In this document: piece after piece, positions 8,237 to 16,915 of the stretch | Layout: every line of letters starts with the position of its first letter | Numbering within the stretch: position 1 is the first letter of the stretch | Assembly: GCF_001078375.1 (NCBI RefSeq) | Contig: NZ_BBXI01000002.1 | Coordinates: 161,670 to 225,669 of the forward strand | From: Veillonella tobetsuensis | GTDB taxonomy: Bacteria > Bacillota > Negativicutes > Veillonellales > Veillonellaceae | DNA length: 64,000 nt | Direction: 5' to 3' | The notes under the pieces: generated by a model | Told to the model about the DNA's origin: nothing | The model's database searches: none | The model's input: only the letters and a program-made list of their open reading frames with translations | Position numbers and translations under genes: made by a program

Positions 8237-8482
8237 ATGCCGAATATAAAACCTATTTCAGATTTACGCAATTATTCAGAAGTGTTACGTGATGTTGCTA
8301 TAGATAGTCCCGTATTCTTAACTAAAAATGGTAGAGGACGATATGCAATTATGGATATTCAAGATTATGAACGTGTGATGGCTACGATAAAACTTATGGG
8401 CGCTTTAGAGGCAGGTCGTAAATCTGGTGAAGAACAAGGATGGATTTCATCAGAGCAACTAAAGTGTGAATTGGGGATTTAA
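8237..8482 (+). CDS. type II antitoxin, Phd/YefM-like
   Basis: The 81-residue protein starts MPNIKPISDLRNYSEVL and continues VFLTKNGRGRYAIMDIQDYE, the classic Phd/YefM N-terminal fold. An in-frame ATG at 8198 exists, but TTGGAGG lies 6-9 bases before the ATG at 8237, so the shorter form is chosen. It precedes a ParE-like toxin by 2 bases. The C-terminal half carries the acidic, flexible toxin-binding part. Confidence 0.85.
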   Translation: MPNIKPISDLRNYSEVLRDVAIDSPVFLTKNGRGRYAIMDIQDYERVMATIKLMGALEAGRKSGEEQGWISSEQLKCELGI

Positions 8483-8484
8483 TT

Positions 8485-8805
8485 ATGGATAATCAAATTA
8501 GCTATGCACCAAAAGCCCGAGAAGATTTACTTCAAATAAAATCTTTTATAGAAGAAGAAACCGGTGATATTGAGTTAGCTAGGAAAACTGTTTCGGATAT
8601 AGTGACTACGAATGATTCGTTGCGTGTTTTTCCAGAAATGGGACAGCAATTATTGATTAATCTAGGGAGTAAAATTGAATACAGATATTTACTTTGTCAT
8701 AATTATTTAAGTTTTTACCGTTATTTTGACCAGACTATCTATATTGACAGAATATTAAACAGTAGACGTGATTATCTTAGAATATTATTAGATGAAGTCC
8801 ATTAG
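8485..8805 (+). CDS. type II toxin, RelE/ParE family
   Basis: The 106-residue protein has YAPKAREDLLQIKSFI at the N-terminus and ends DRILNSRRDYLRILL, the typical ParE/RelE pattern (toxin helices, then R-RRDY at the end). FPEMGQQL in the middle matches the common FPxxG loop. It is translated from an ATG 2 bases after the antitoxin stop. The end resembles ParE toxins that bind gyrase, but the target cannot be decided here. Confidence 0.85.
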   Translation: MDNQISYAPKAREDLLQIKSFIEEETGDIELARKTVSDIVTTNDSLRVFPEMGQQLLINLGSKIEYRYLLCHNYLSFYRYFDQTIYIDRILNSRRDYLRILLDEVH

Positions 8806-8810
8806 TTCTT

Positions 8811-8842
8811 AAAAGCACTATCGTTAATAGATGGTGCTTTTT
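8811..8842 (+). terminator. terminator of the toxin-antitoxin operon
   Basis: The stem pairs AAAAGCAC with GTGCTTTT, includes internal ATC/GAT pairing and ends in a T-run. It lies 6 bases after the toxin stop. Confidence 0.8.
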
Positions 8843-9018
8843 GTTATGGTTTTGATATAACACAAAATGATTTTAATAGTAACATGAAGATGCATGGATA
8901 TTCTTTATGATTGAGATAAATTATGATTTAATGATATAAAAGCTAGATTTTATTTAATCTTAATTCGTAATTGAAAGAGAGAAGATATTCATTACAAAAT
9001 TAATTGGAGGAAATTAAT

Positions 9019-9594
9019 ATGAAGTTTCTAGATCATTTGAATGATGCTGTAAAAGACGTAAAAGAATTAGCAAAATCTAAGGCTAGTGTTGTAAAAGACT
9101 TAACTGCTGACGCTGCACAAGAAGTAAAAGTATTGGCTAAAGAAAAAGCAAAAGATGTGAAGGCTAAATCCGCTGATGCGGCGCAAGACATCAAAGTGCT
9201 TGTAAAAGAGAAAGCAGAAGATGTTAAAGCTAAATCTGCTGATGCGGCGCAAGATATTAAAGTGCTAGTAAAAGAAAAAGCTGGAGATGTTAAGGCCAAA
9301 TCTGCTGATGCAGCACATGAAGTAAATGAATTGGTAAAGGCTAAGTCTGCTGTTGTAGCAAAAGATCTTGAAGTTACCCTCAAGGAGAAGGCAGAAGAGT
9401 TAAAACAAAAGGCTAAAGAAGTAAAAGATATAACTGCTGATGCGGCTAAAGATATTACAGAAACTGTTAAAGAAAAATCCGCAGGGGCAGCCAAAGAAAT
9501 TAGAGAAAAAGTTGCTGAAACAACAGAAGGTAAAGAAAAGGCTGAAGTTTCGAGTGAAGCAGTAGCAACAGAGAGTGGAGAAAAGACTGAATAG
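9019..9594 (+). CDS. LEA-like lysine/alanine-rich helical repeat protein
   Basis: The 191-residue protein is built almost entirely of Lys, Ala, Glu, Asp and Val in an 11/22-residue period. The clearest units share the pattern VKAKSADAAQDIKVLVKEKA, with near-identical DNA copies of 66 bases at about 9150-9350. There is no signal peptide, membrane segment, Cys or Trp. Such repeats form amphipathic helices, as in group 3 late-embryogenesis-abundant proteins and some apolipoprotein-like proteins, and are often linked to desiccation or membrane stress. TTGGAGGAA directly before the ATG at 9019 fixes the start. Its neighbours give no functional hint. Confidence 0.75.
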   Translation: MKFLDHLNDAVKDVKELAKSKASVVKDLTADAAQEVKVLAKEKAKDVKAKSADAAQDIKVLVKEKAEDVKAKSADAAQDIKVLVKEKAGDVKAKSADAAHEVNELVKAKSAVVAKDLEVTLKEKAEELKQKAKEVKDITADAAKDITETVKEKSAGAAKEIREKVAETTEGKEKAEVSSEAVATESGEKTE

Positions 9595-9642
9595 AATTTT
9601 AGATTGAATAAATCTAATCTAATCTACATTTATATATACGTA

Positions 9643-9743
9643 TTGACTTATACTGTTTTAACTTGTAATATTATTGTACATAGAAAAATCATATATGGTT
9701 TCAAGCGGCGGCATCGTTTATTCGGTGTCGCTTTATTTTTTTA
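9643..9743 (+). ncRNA. promoter-terminator cassette without ORF (candidate small RNA)
   Basis: TTGACT (9643-9648), a 17-base gap and TAATAT (9666-9671) form a good promoter 49 bases after the LEA-like gene. About 25 bases past the likely start point begins an imperfect GC-rich hairpin (about 9696-9733) followed by TTTATTTTTTT. The transcript would be only about 65 nt and contains no credible ORF. The hairpin could instead simply terminate the LEA-like gene. Confidence 0.35.
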
Positions 9744-9809
9744 GGCGCCCTTAGGAGACTTTTTTGTGTATTGAAATCTATAAAAGTGCTATAGAGCGTT
9801 TGCCTGTAA

Positions 9810-9818
9810 TGGTATAAT
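9810..9818 (+). promoter_or_regulatory. extended -10 promoter of the hsd locus
   Basis: TGGTATAAT (9810-9818) is an extended -10 with a weak -35. It lies 33 bases before the hsdM ATG. Confidence 0.5.
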
Positions 9819-9851
9819 ACACATAACAACTAGTATTACTTGAGGTGGCAT

Positions 9852-12407
9852 ATGGATAAACAGCAATTAGCAAATAAAATTTGGGAATCAGCCAACAAAT
9901 TACGCTCTAAAATCGAGGCGAATGAGTATAAAGATTATATATTAGGATTCATGTTTTATAAGTTTTTGTCTCAAAAAGAGGAAGAGTTACTACGTATACA
10001 GTATCAAATAGCAAAAGCTGAATACAAATCTGTTTTAGTAGAATCAAATGTAGAATTACGTGATGCTATTCGAAATGATTTGTACTACTTTATACCATAT
10101 AATCATTTATTTTCTACATGGATTCAGGATGGAAACCAGCTTGATGTAGGTAGAGTGCAAGATGCATTAAATTCTTTTGAACGCTTATTGAATGATCAAT
10201 ATAACCGAATATATAAAGGTATCTTTGATACATTGCAATTAGGTTTAACTAAGTTAGGCGATAACTCTGGTGCTCAATCCAAAGCTATTCAACAATTAAT
10301 CTCATTGATTGATGAAATACCAATGGATGGCTCTCAGGATTATGATGTCTTGGGATTTGTATATGAATATTTGATTTCGAATTTTGCTGCCAATGCAGGT
10401 AAAAAAGCGGGTGAATTCTATACGCCTCATGAAGTTTCTGTTTTGATGTCAGAAATTGTAGCTCATCATTTACAAGGTAGAAATGAAATTTCAATTTATG
10501 ACCCTACAAGTGGATCAGGTTCCTTGTTGATTAATATTGGTAAAAGTATTGAGAAATATAGAAAAGACAAAAATAGTATTAAATACTATGCTCAAGAGCT
10601 AAAAGAGGCAACGTATAATTTGACGAGAATGAACCTTATTATGCGCAATATTCAACCATCTAATATTATGGTTAGAAATGCAGATACATTAGAAGATGAT
10701 TGGCCTTATTTTGATGAAGCGGACCCTCAACAAACGTATAATCCATTATACCTAGATGCAGTCGTATCTAACCCCCCATATTCTCAACACTGGGAGCCAA
10801 AAGGAAAAGAAAATGACCCTAGATACAGTCGATTTGGGTTAGCGCCTGCTACAAAAGCCGATTATGCTTTTTTACTCCATGATTTATATCATTTAAGACC
10901 AAATGGTATTATGACAATCGTATTGCCACATGGTGTATTGTTCCGTGGGGATAGTGAAGGAGAAATTCGTAAGGCTCTTATTGATAATAATCATATTGAT
11001 GCCATTATTGGTTTGCCAGCGAATATTTTCTTTGGTACAAGCATCCCAACAATCATAATGGTATTACGTCAGAAGAGAGAGAATCAGGATGTACTTGTTA
11101 TTGATGCTTCAGAATATTTTGTGAAAGCCAATAAAAATAACAAGTTACAATCATCAGATATTCGCCGCATTGTAGATGCTTATTGTAAAAGAGAAACGCT
11201 TCCTGGATATTGTACAGTTGTATCTCGCGATGAGATTATAGGTAATGATTACAATTTAAATATTCCTCGCTATGTGGACACATCTAAAAATGATGAAATA
11301 TATGATATATATGGTATTGTTCATGGTGGTATTCCATATAGTGAGATAGAAAAATTATCCCCGTATTGGAGTGTATTTGAAGGGCTTGATAAAGAAATCT
11401 TTAAACAAGGGCAAGATGGATACTATTCATTGGTAGAGGGGGATGTTGCTAAGATTGTATATGATTATCCTGCTGTAAATAAATTTACAGACTCCTTGGG
11501 ATCAAAGATTAATCAGTATATAGAATATGTCTCACAGTCAGTTATTGATGATTTTAAAGTTGGAATGGATGAAACTGTTTGGCACATATTGTCAGCTGAG
11601 TTATTTGAACAATTTTCTAATATACCATTAATCGATACCTATGATATCTATCAAATTATGAGTGATAATTGGTCTAAAATTACATTAGATATCGATAAAA
11701 TGGGACATAATGGTAAAGCCTTGGTTGCTTCTGTAGAACCAAATATGGTAATGAAAAAGAAAAATAATAAACAAGTAGAGGTTCAAGAGGGGTGGAAAGG
11801 GGCTATTGTTCCTTTTGGATTAGTGCAAGAATTATATTTGCAGAATGAACTTTCAAATCTAACACATATAGAGAATGAACTTGAAGCGATTAAAGAGCGA
11901 ATCGCTGAACTTGCTGAAGCTGTACCAATGGACTATCAAGATATGGAATTCCTGAATGATGATAGAACTGGGTTCGTGAAGACGCCATTAAACGCAGCCG
12001 TTAAGGTTTATAAGGATGAACCAGAATTATATCCATTGTTAAAGGCCGTTAAAGATTTATATGCTGAAGAAACAAAACTGAAAAAATGTCAGAAGGTGGC
12101 TGTTGCTGAGTTAGCAGATGCGACAAAATATTGTATAGAAAATCTTACTGATGAACAAATCGATGCATTGCTATATCAACATTGGATTGTGCCAGCAATA
12201 AATGAACTAAAAGCGTATTCCACAAAGACTGTTAATGATTTTATTCAATGTTTAAGTGCTTTGGCCAATAAATATGGAACTTCACTACAAATAATAGATA
12301 ATGACATTAGAGTCGTAGAGCAAGAGTTGATTACATCATTACGTGAGTTAGAAGCTAATGACGATATGGGGATATCCTCCTTATTAGAATTGTTAGGAGC
12401 AAAATGA
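9852..12407 (+). CDS. hsdM: type I restriction-modification system methyltransferase subunit HsdM
   Basis: The 851-residue N6-adenine methyltransferase has an N-terminal HsdM helical domain (about 1-160), then FYTPHEV. Motif I is DPTSGSGSLL near residue 220 for S-adenosylmethionine binding, and motif IV is NPPY near residue 307 for catalysis. It is much longer than the classical subunit of about 500 residues. The C-terminal 350 residues contain a coiled-coil-like stretch, as in the long HsdM subgroup. GAGGTGG before the ATG at 9852 decides the start. It modifies host DNA at the site chosen by HsdS. Confidence 0.93.
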   Translation: MDKQQLANKIWESANKLRSKIEANEYKDYILGFMFYKFLSQKEEELLRIQYQIAKAEYKSVLVESNVELRDAIRNDLYYFIPYNHLFSTWIQDGNQLDVGRVQDALNSFERLLNDQYNRIYKGIFDTLQLGLTKLGDNSGAQSKAIQQLISLIDEIPMDGSQDYDVLGFVYEYLISNFAANAGKKAGEFYTPHEVSVLMSEIVAHHLQGRNEISIYDPTSGSGSLLINIGKSIEKYRKDKNSIKYYAQELKEATYNLTRMNLIMRNIQPSNIMVRNADTLEDDWPYFDEADPQQTYNPLYLDAVVSNPPYSQHWEPKGKENDPRYSRFGLAPATKADYAFLLHDLYHLRPNGIMTIVLPHGVLFRGDSEGEIRKALIDNNHIDAIIGLPANIFFGTSIPTIIMVLRQKRENQDVLVIDASEYFVKANKNNKLQSSDIRRIVDAYCKRETLPGYCTVVSRDEIIGNDYNLNIPRYVDTSKNDEIYDIYGIVHGGIPYSEIEKLSPYWSVFEGLDKEIFKQGQDGYYSLVEGDVAKIVYDYPAVNKFTDSLGSKINQYIEYVSQSVIDDFKVGMDETVWHILSAELFEQFSNIPLIDTYDIYQIMSDNWSKITLDIDKMGHNGKALVASVEPNMVMKKKNNKQVEVQEGWKGAIVPFGLVQELYLQNELSNLTHIENELEAIKERIAELAEAVPMDYQDMEFLNDDRTGFVKTPLNAAVKVYKDEPELYPLLKAVKDLYAEETKLKKCQKVAVAELADATKYCIENLTDEQIDALLYQHWIVPAINELKAYSTKTVNDFIQCLSALANKYGTSLQIIDNDIRVVEQELITSLRELEANDDMGISSLLELLGAK

Positions 12408-13651
12408 TGAATACTAATAAAAAAACTCCTAAATTACGATTTAAAGGCTTTACTGATGATTGGGAACAGCGTAAGTTGGGTAGTATTGGTTCAACATATA
12501 CCGGATTATCAGGTAAAACGAAAGAAGATTTTGGGCATGGTGAGGCACAATATATTACATATTTAAATGTATTTCAAAATACAGTTTCTGATGTAGCTAT
12601 GACTGATAAGGTAGAAATAGATACAACACAAAATGAGGTTAAATATGGAGATGTATTATTTACTACCTCATCCGAAACACCAGAAGAAGTTGGCATGTCC
12701 TCGGTATGGCTTGGACATACGCCTAATATTTATTTAAATAGCTTTTGTTTTGGTTTTAGACCTAATCAAAAAATTAATCCATATTTTTTAGGATATTCAT
12801 TACGTGCGCCATATATGCGAGACAAGATCAAAATACTTGCTCAAGGTATATCACGGTATAATATTTCAAAAAATAAAGTTATGGAACTTGAGATAAGTTT
12901 GCCAAATAATGAGGAACAAAGCTTGTTAGGAAACTTCTTAAGGAATATTGATTTGGGTATTACCCTTCATCAGCGTAAGCTTGAAAAACTTAAATTAGCT
13001 AAAAAAGCGTTATTGCAAAAATTATTCCCTAAAAATGGAAGTCAATTTCCTGAAATTAGATTTAAAGATTTTACTGATGCTTGGGAACAGCGTAAGTTAT
13101 CAGATATATCTACGAAAGTTACAACCAAAAATGTAGATGTCCATTATACAGAAACATTAACTAATTCTGCTGAACAAGGCATTATTAGCCAGGTTGACTT
13201 CTTTGATAAAGAAATTTCAAATAAGGATAATATTAATGGATATTATATAGTTGAGAACAATGACTTTATTTATAATCCGAGAATCTCGACATTAGCACCT
13301 GTAGGTCCAATCAATCGCAATAAGTTGAATCGCACTGGTATAATGTCTCCTTTATATACTGTTTTTAGAGCATCTAAAGTAGATTTAGGTTTTTTAGAAT
13401 GGTATTTTCAATCAAACCATTGGCATCGTTATATGAAACTAAATGGTGATAGTGGTGCTAGAGCTGATCGTATAGCAATAAAAGATTCTACATTCTTTGA
13501 AATGCCAATAAAAACTCCAGTTAATATAAAAGAACAAGTATTTATTGGAGAGACATTAGAAAAGTTTAATCAATATATTACCCTTCATCAGCGTAAGTTG
13601 GATCATCTTATATCAATAAAAAAAGGTTTACTCCAACAGTTATTTGTGTAG
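12404..13651 (+). CDS. hsdS: type I restriction-modification specificity subunit HsdS
   Basis: The 415-residue protein has two target recognition domains (about 15-170 and 215-385), each followed by a helical spacer containing LHQRKL. It sets the bipartite DNA sequence recognised by HsdM and HsdR. The two halves begin with the same motif (WEQRKL) and end with the same motif, and the DNA repeats too: 12449-12477 matches 13070-13098 with one change, and 12958-12979 equals 13576-13597. The start overlaps the hsdM stop (ATGA); the ATG at 12407 is an equally good alternative. Confidence 0.92.
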   Translation: MMNTNKKTPKLRFKGFTDDWEQRKLGSIGSTYTGLSGKTKEDFGHGEAQYITYLNVFQNTVSDVAMTDKVEIDTTQNEVKYGDVLFTTSSETPEEVGMSSVWLGHTPNIYLNSFCFGFRPNQKINPYFLGYSLRAPYMRDKIKILAQGISRYNISKNKVMELEISLPNNEEQSLLGNFLRNIDLGITLHQRKLEKLKLAKKALLQKLFPKNGSQFPEIRFKDFTDAWEQRKLSDISTKVTTKNVDVHYTETLTNSAEQGIISQVDFFDKEISNKDNINGYYIVENNDFIYNPRISTLAPVGPINRNKLNRTGIMSPLYTVFRASKVDLGFLEWYFQSNHWHRYMKLNGDSGARADRIAIKDSTFFEMPIKTPVNIKEQVFIGETLEKFNQYITLHQRKLDHLISIKKGLLQQLFV

Positions 13652-13672
13652 ATGTAATAGATTAGGTGAAAT

Positions 13673-16600
13673 ATGATTTTTACAAAAGAAGCTGATTTTG
13701 AATCAGCCCTTATTCAGCAATTATCTAATCATGGATGGGAAGCAGAGTGTATTGAATATCCTACAGAAGAGGCACTAGTAAAGAATTGGGCGGATATTAT
13801 TTACAAAAATAACTGCTCCCCTGATAAACTGGATAAATACCCGTTGACGGATAGTGAGATGAATCAAATCTTAATGCAAATTAAGATGTTGAAAAGTCCT
13901 GCCATGATAAATGATTGGATAAATGGCAAAGTTGTTACTATTAAACGTGATAATTCAGATGATACGATGCATTTGGGGAAAAATGTATCACTTAAAATTT
14001 TTGATCGCAATGAAATTGCTTCTGGCCAAAGTGTTTATCAAATAGCGCGTCAACCTCAATTTAAAGGACTTAATGATGTTTCTAGAGATAGACGTGGAGA
14101 CGTTATGTTGCTAATTAATGGAATGCCTGTTATTCATATTGAATTGAAACGTTCGGGCGTTCCGGTTGATTTCGCAATTAATCAAATTGATTTATATAAT
14201 CGTCGAGGTATGTTCTCAGGGTTATTTTCCTTAATACAAATTTTTGTAGCTATGACCCCAGAAGAAACGGTATACTTTGCTAATCCTGGAACTGGAGAGG
14301 CCTTAAAATCGGAATTTCAATTTCATTGGGCTGATGTAAACAATGAAATTATAGGCGATTGGACTCATATTGCAGGAACATTATTAGCAATCCCTTTGGC
14401 GCATGAATTATTAGGGTTTTATACAATTCCAGATAGTTCTGATGGTATTCTTAAAGTGATGCGTAGCTATCAATATTATGCAGCAAGTCGTATTGCAGAT
14501 ATAGTTAGTAAAGCTGATTGGGGATATACTAGTCCTTTAGGTGGGTATATTTGGCATACAACAGGATCTGGTAAAACCATGACATCGTTTAAAACAGCGC
14601 AGATTATTGCGAGTGTAGGCGATGCTGATAAAATCGTGTTTCTTGTGGATCGTGTTGAATTAGGAACACAGTCTTTGCAGGCGTACCAAGGGTTTGCCGA
14701 CTCTGCCACATCTGTGGAAGGTACAGAAAGTGGTACTATATTACTGGAAAAACTAGATAGCATTGAACCAAAGGATATGATTATTGTTTCTTCTATTCAA
14801 AAGATGAATCAATTATCTAAAGATGATACACGCGATGACATGTTAAACCGTGTTAAGGGAAAACGGTTGGTTTTTATTTTTGATGAATGTCATCGTAATA
14901 CCTTTGGCGATATGTTGCGAGCGATTAAGGACACATTCCCTCATGCCTTATTATTTGGTTTTACAGGTACGCCAATTTTTAAAGATAATGCAAAGAAAAC
15001 ATTAGCGACTGCCGATTTATTTGGTGATGAATTGCATCGGTATAGCATTTCTGATGGTATTCGAGATAAAAATGTGTTAGGTTTTGATATTACATCAGTG
15101 CCAACATATACTGATGACGATTTACGTAATGCCGTTGCATTACGTGAGGTTGGTGCAAATACTATTAGTGATGTTATGGAATCTCCAGAAAAACGAGAAA
15201 GGTATTACCATTTTATACATGATGTACCTATGGTTCGAGATTATGACCGTGGATATACAAGAGGTATTGAAGATTATATAGAAAATGGGCATTATGATAA
15301 TGATCCCCATCGTATAGCCGTAATTAAAGATATTCATAATAAATGGTTAGTACAAAGCTATAAAGGATTATTCCACGGCATTTTAGCAACCCATAGTATA
15401 TCTGAAGCCATCTCTTATTATCGATTGTTTAGACGTTATGCATCTAATTTAAAAGTGGTCGCCCTATTTGATCCTACCGTAGATGGTGAAATGGACCCTG
15501 CAACAGCGGTTATTAAAGATGAGGCGTTGGAAGAAATCTTAGCGGATTATAATAGATATTTTAATCAAAAATTTACAGTATCAAATTATGCCTCATTTAA
15601 ACGAGACGTCTGTACTAGACTTGCACATAAATTACAATATCGTTCTAATGATGTAGAGAATGATACAGATCAATATATTGATATTGTAATTGTCGTTAAA
15701 CAATTACTGACAGGCTTTGATTCAAAATATGTAAATACACTATATGTTGACAAAATTATGGCTTATGAAGAGATAGTACAAGCTTTCTCTCGTACAAACC
15801 GTCTATATGGTCCAGAAAAACCATTTGGTAGTATTAGATACTATCGCAAGATACATACTATGTCTCGTAATATTCAAGATGCTTTCAGATTATATTCTGG
15901 AGCGGTGCCCGAAGGATTGTATGCAGATAAAAAAGATCAGAATATTCGCAAAATGAATGTTATAGTCGAGGATATTTCAGATTTATTTATAGCAGAAGAC
16001 ATAGAATACTATTCAAAACTACCAGATAACATAGCGAGTCGGCATAAATTTGGACGCTTATTCTATCAATTACGTATATTAATGGAAGCTATTCGGCTAC
16101 AGATGTTTACGTGGCAAAAGAATATTGATGAAAAACTAGGACTAAATTTAGATGAGGAAACGTATAATACATTAGCAGCTCGATATGGAGAGTTGTTTAG
16201 TTCTAGTACATCGGATGGTAAAACTAATCCATTGATTCCTTTTGATTTAACTGCCAAAGCTCATAAGCAGGAGTCGATTCGTATTGATGCTGACTATATG
16301 AATAAAAACTTTGAAAAGTATATCAGAGCATATAATATTGATGACTCTGATAAGACATTAATTGATCAGTTAAGAATGATGCTTCATAAAAGTTTTGCTC
16401 AACTGTCTCAAGAGGAACAACGTGCTGCTAGACAAATATTAGTTGATATAGAACATAAGCGGTTAGTATTTGACGAGAATAAGACATTGACTGATTATAT
16501 CAATGATTATATAAATGTCGATTGGAATGCTAAGATACAGCATTGTATTAACTTGTTGGGGGTCGATGAAGCTAAGTTGAGGGCTTTGTTAAATGCTCAT

Positions 16601-16783
16601 GTTAATGAAGCTAACATTGATGAATATGGACGATTTAATGAATTGATTTCCACTGTAGACATCGAGCGAGCTAAACAAAATTTAGGAATTGTAGATCAAC
16701 CTCATTGGAAATGTATTATTAAAATTAAAAATATACTTAGAGAGTTTGTTATTTATAATAAGCTTGATGGTTATAAATCGTAA
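13673..16783 (+). CDS. hsdR: type I restriction endonuclease subunit HsdR
   Basis: The 1036-residue motor-nuclease subunit has an N-terminal nuclease domain with RRGDVML and IHIELKRSG, the D...ExK metal site, near residues 140-165. A superfamily 2 helicase follows, with Walker A HTTGSGKTM near residue 300, the DEAD-like FDECHRN near 400, and QAFSRTNR (motif VI) near 705. It translocates DNA and cleaves unmodified targets. The locus is complete and all three frames are intact, so the system should be active. It starts 21 bases after hsdS. Confidence 0.94.
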   Translation: MIFTKEADFESALIQQLSNHGWEAECIEYPTEEALVKNWADIIYKNNCSPDKLDKYPLTDSEMNQILMQIKMLKSPAMINDWINGKVVTIKRDNSDDTMHLGKNVSLKIFDRNEIASGQSVYQIARQPQFKGLNDVSRDRRGDVMLLINGMPVIHIELKRSGVPVDFAINQIDLYNRRGMFSGLFSLIQIFVAMTPEETVYFANPGTGEALKSEFQFHWADVNNEIIGDWTHIAGTLLAIPLAHELLGFYTIPDSSDGILKVMRSYQYYAASRIADIVSKADWGYTSPLGGYIWHTTGSGKTMTSFKTAQIIASVGDADKIVFLVDRVELGTQSLQAYQGFADSATSVEGTESGTILLEKLDSIEPKDMIIVSSIQKMNQLSKDDTRDDMLNRVKGKRLVFIFDECHRNTFGDMLRAIKDTFPHALLFGFTGTPIFKDNAKKTLATADLFGDELHRYSISDGIRDKNVLGFDITSVPTYTDDDLRNAVALREVGANTISDVMESPEKRERYYHFIHDVPMVRDYDRGYTRGIEDYIENGHYDNDPHRIAVIKDIHNKWLVQSYKGLFHGILATHSISEAISYYRLFRRYASNLKVVALFDPTVDGEMDPATAVIKDEALEEILADYNRYFNQKFTVSNYASFKRDVCTRLAHKLQYRSNDVENDTDQYIDIVIVVKQLLTGFDSKYVNTLYVDKIMAYEEIVQAFSRTNRLYGPEKPFGSIRYYRKIHTMSRNIQDAFRLYSGAVPEGLYADKKDQNIRKMNVIVEDISDLFIAEDIEYYSKLPDNIASRHKFGRLFYQLRILMEAIRLQMFTWQKNIDEKLGLNLDEETYNTLAARYGELFSSSTSDGKTNPLIPFDLTAKAHKQESIRIDADYMNKNFEKYIRAYNIDDSDKTLIDQLRMMLHKSFAQLSQEEQRAARQILVDIEHKRLVFDENKTLTDYINDYINVDWNAKIQHCINLLGVDEAKLRALLNAHVNEANIDEYGRFNELISTVDIERAKQNLGIVDQPHWKCIIKIKNILREFVIYNKLDGYKS

Positions 16784-16805
16784 ATTTGCTTTTCCGTATA
16801 TTATA

Positions 16806-16836
16806 AAAATAGCAGGATTACCCCCTGCTATTTTTT
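16806..16836 (+). terminator. terminator after hsdR
   Basis: AATAGCAGG pairs with CCTGCTATT, followed by TTTT, 23 bases after the hsdR stop. Confidence 0.85.
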
Positions 16837-16915
16837 ATTATGTTCTAAACTTTCACAATACCCATATAAATGTTAAAATAGACAGTATATATTCTATTGA
16901 AGAAAAGAGGGTATT

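Noticed and set aside
9150..9350. CRISPR-like direct repeats
   Set aside because: The 66-bp units are contiguous, in frame and coding for the LEA-like helix, with no spacers.
9033..9494. Long open frame on the minus strand opposite the LEA-like gene
   Set aside because: It is a mirror of the repetitive Ala/Lys codons, has no ribosome binding site and an implausible Ser/Phe-rich protein.
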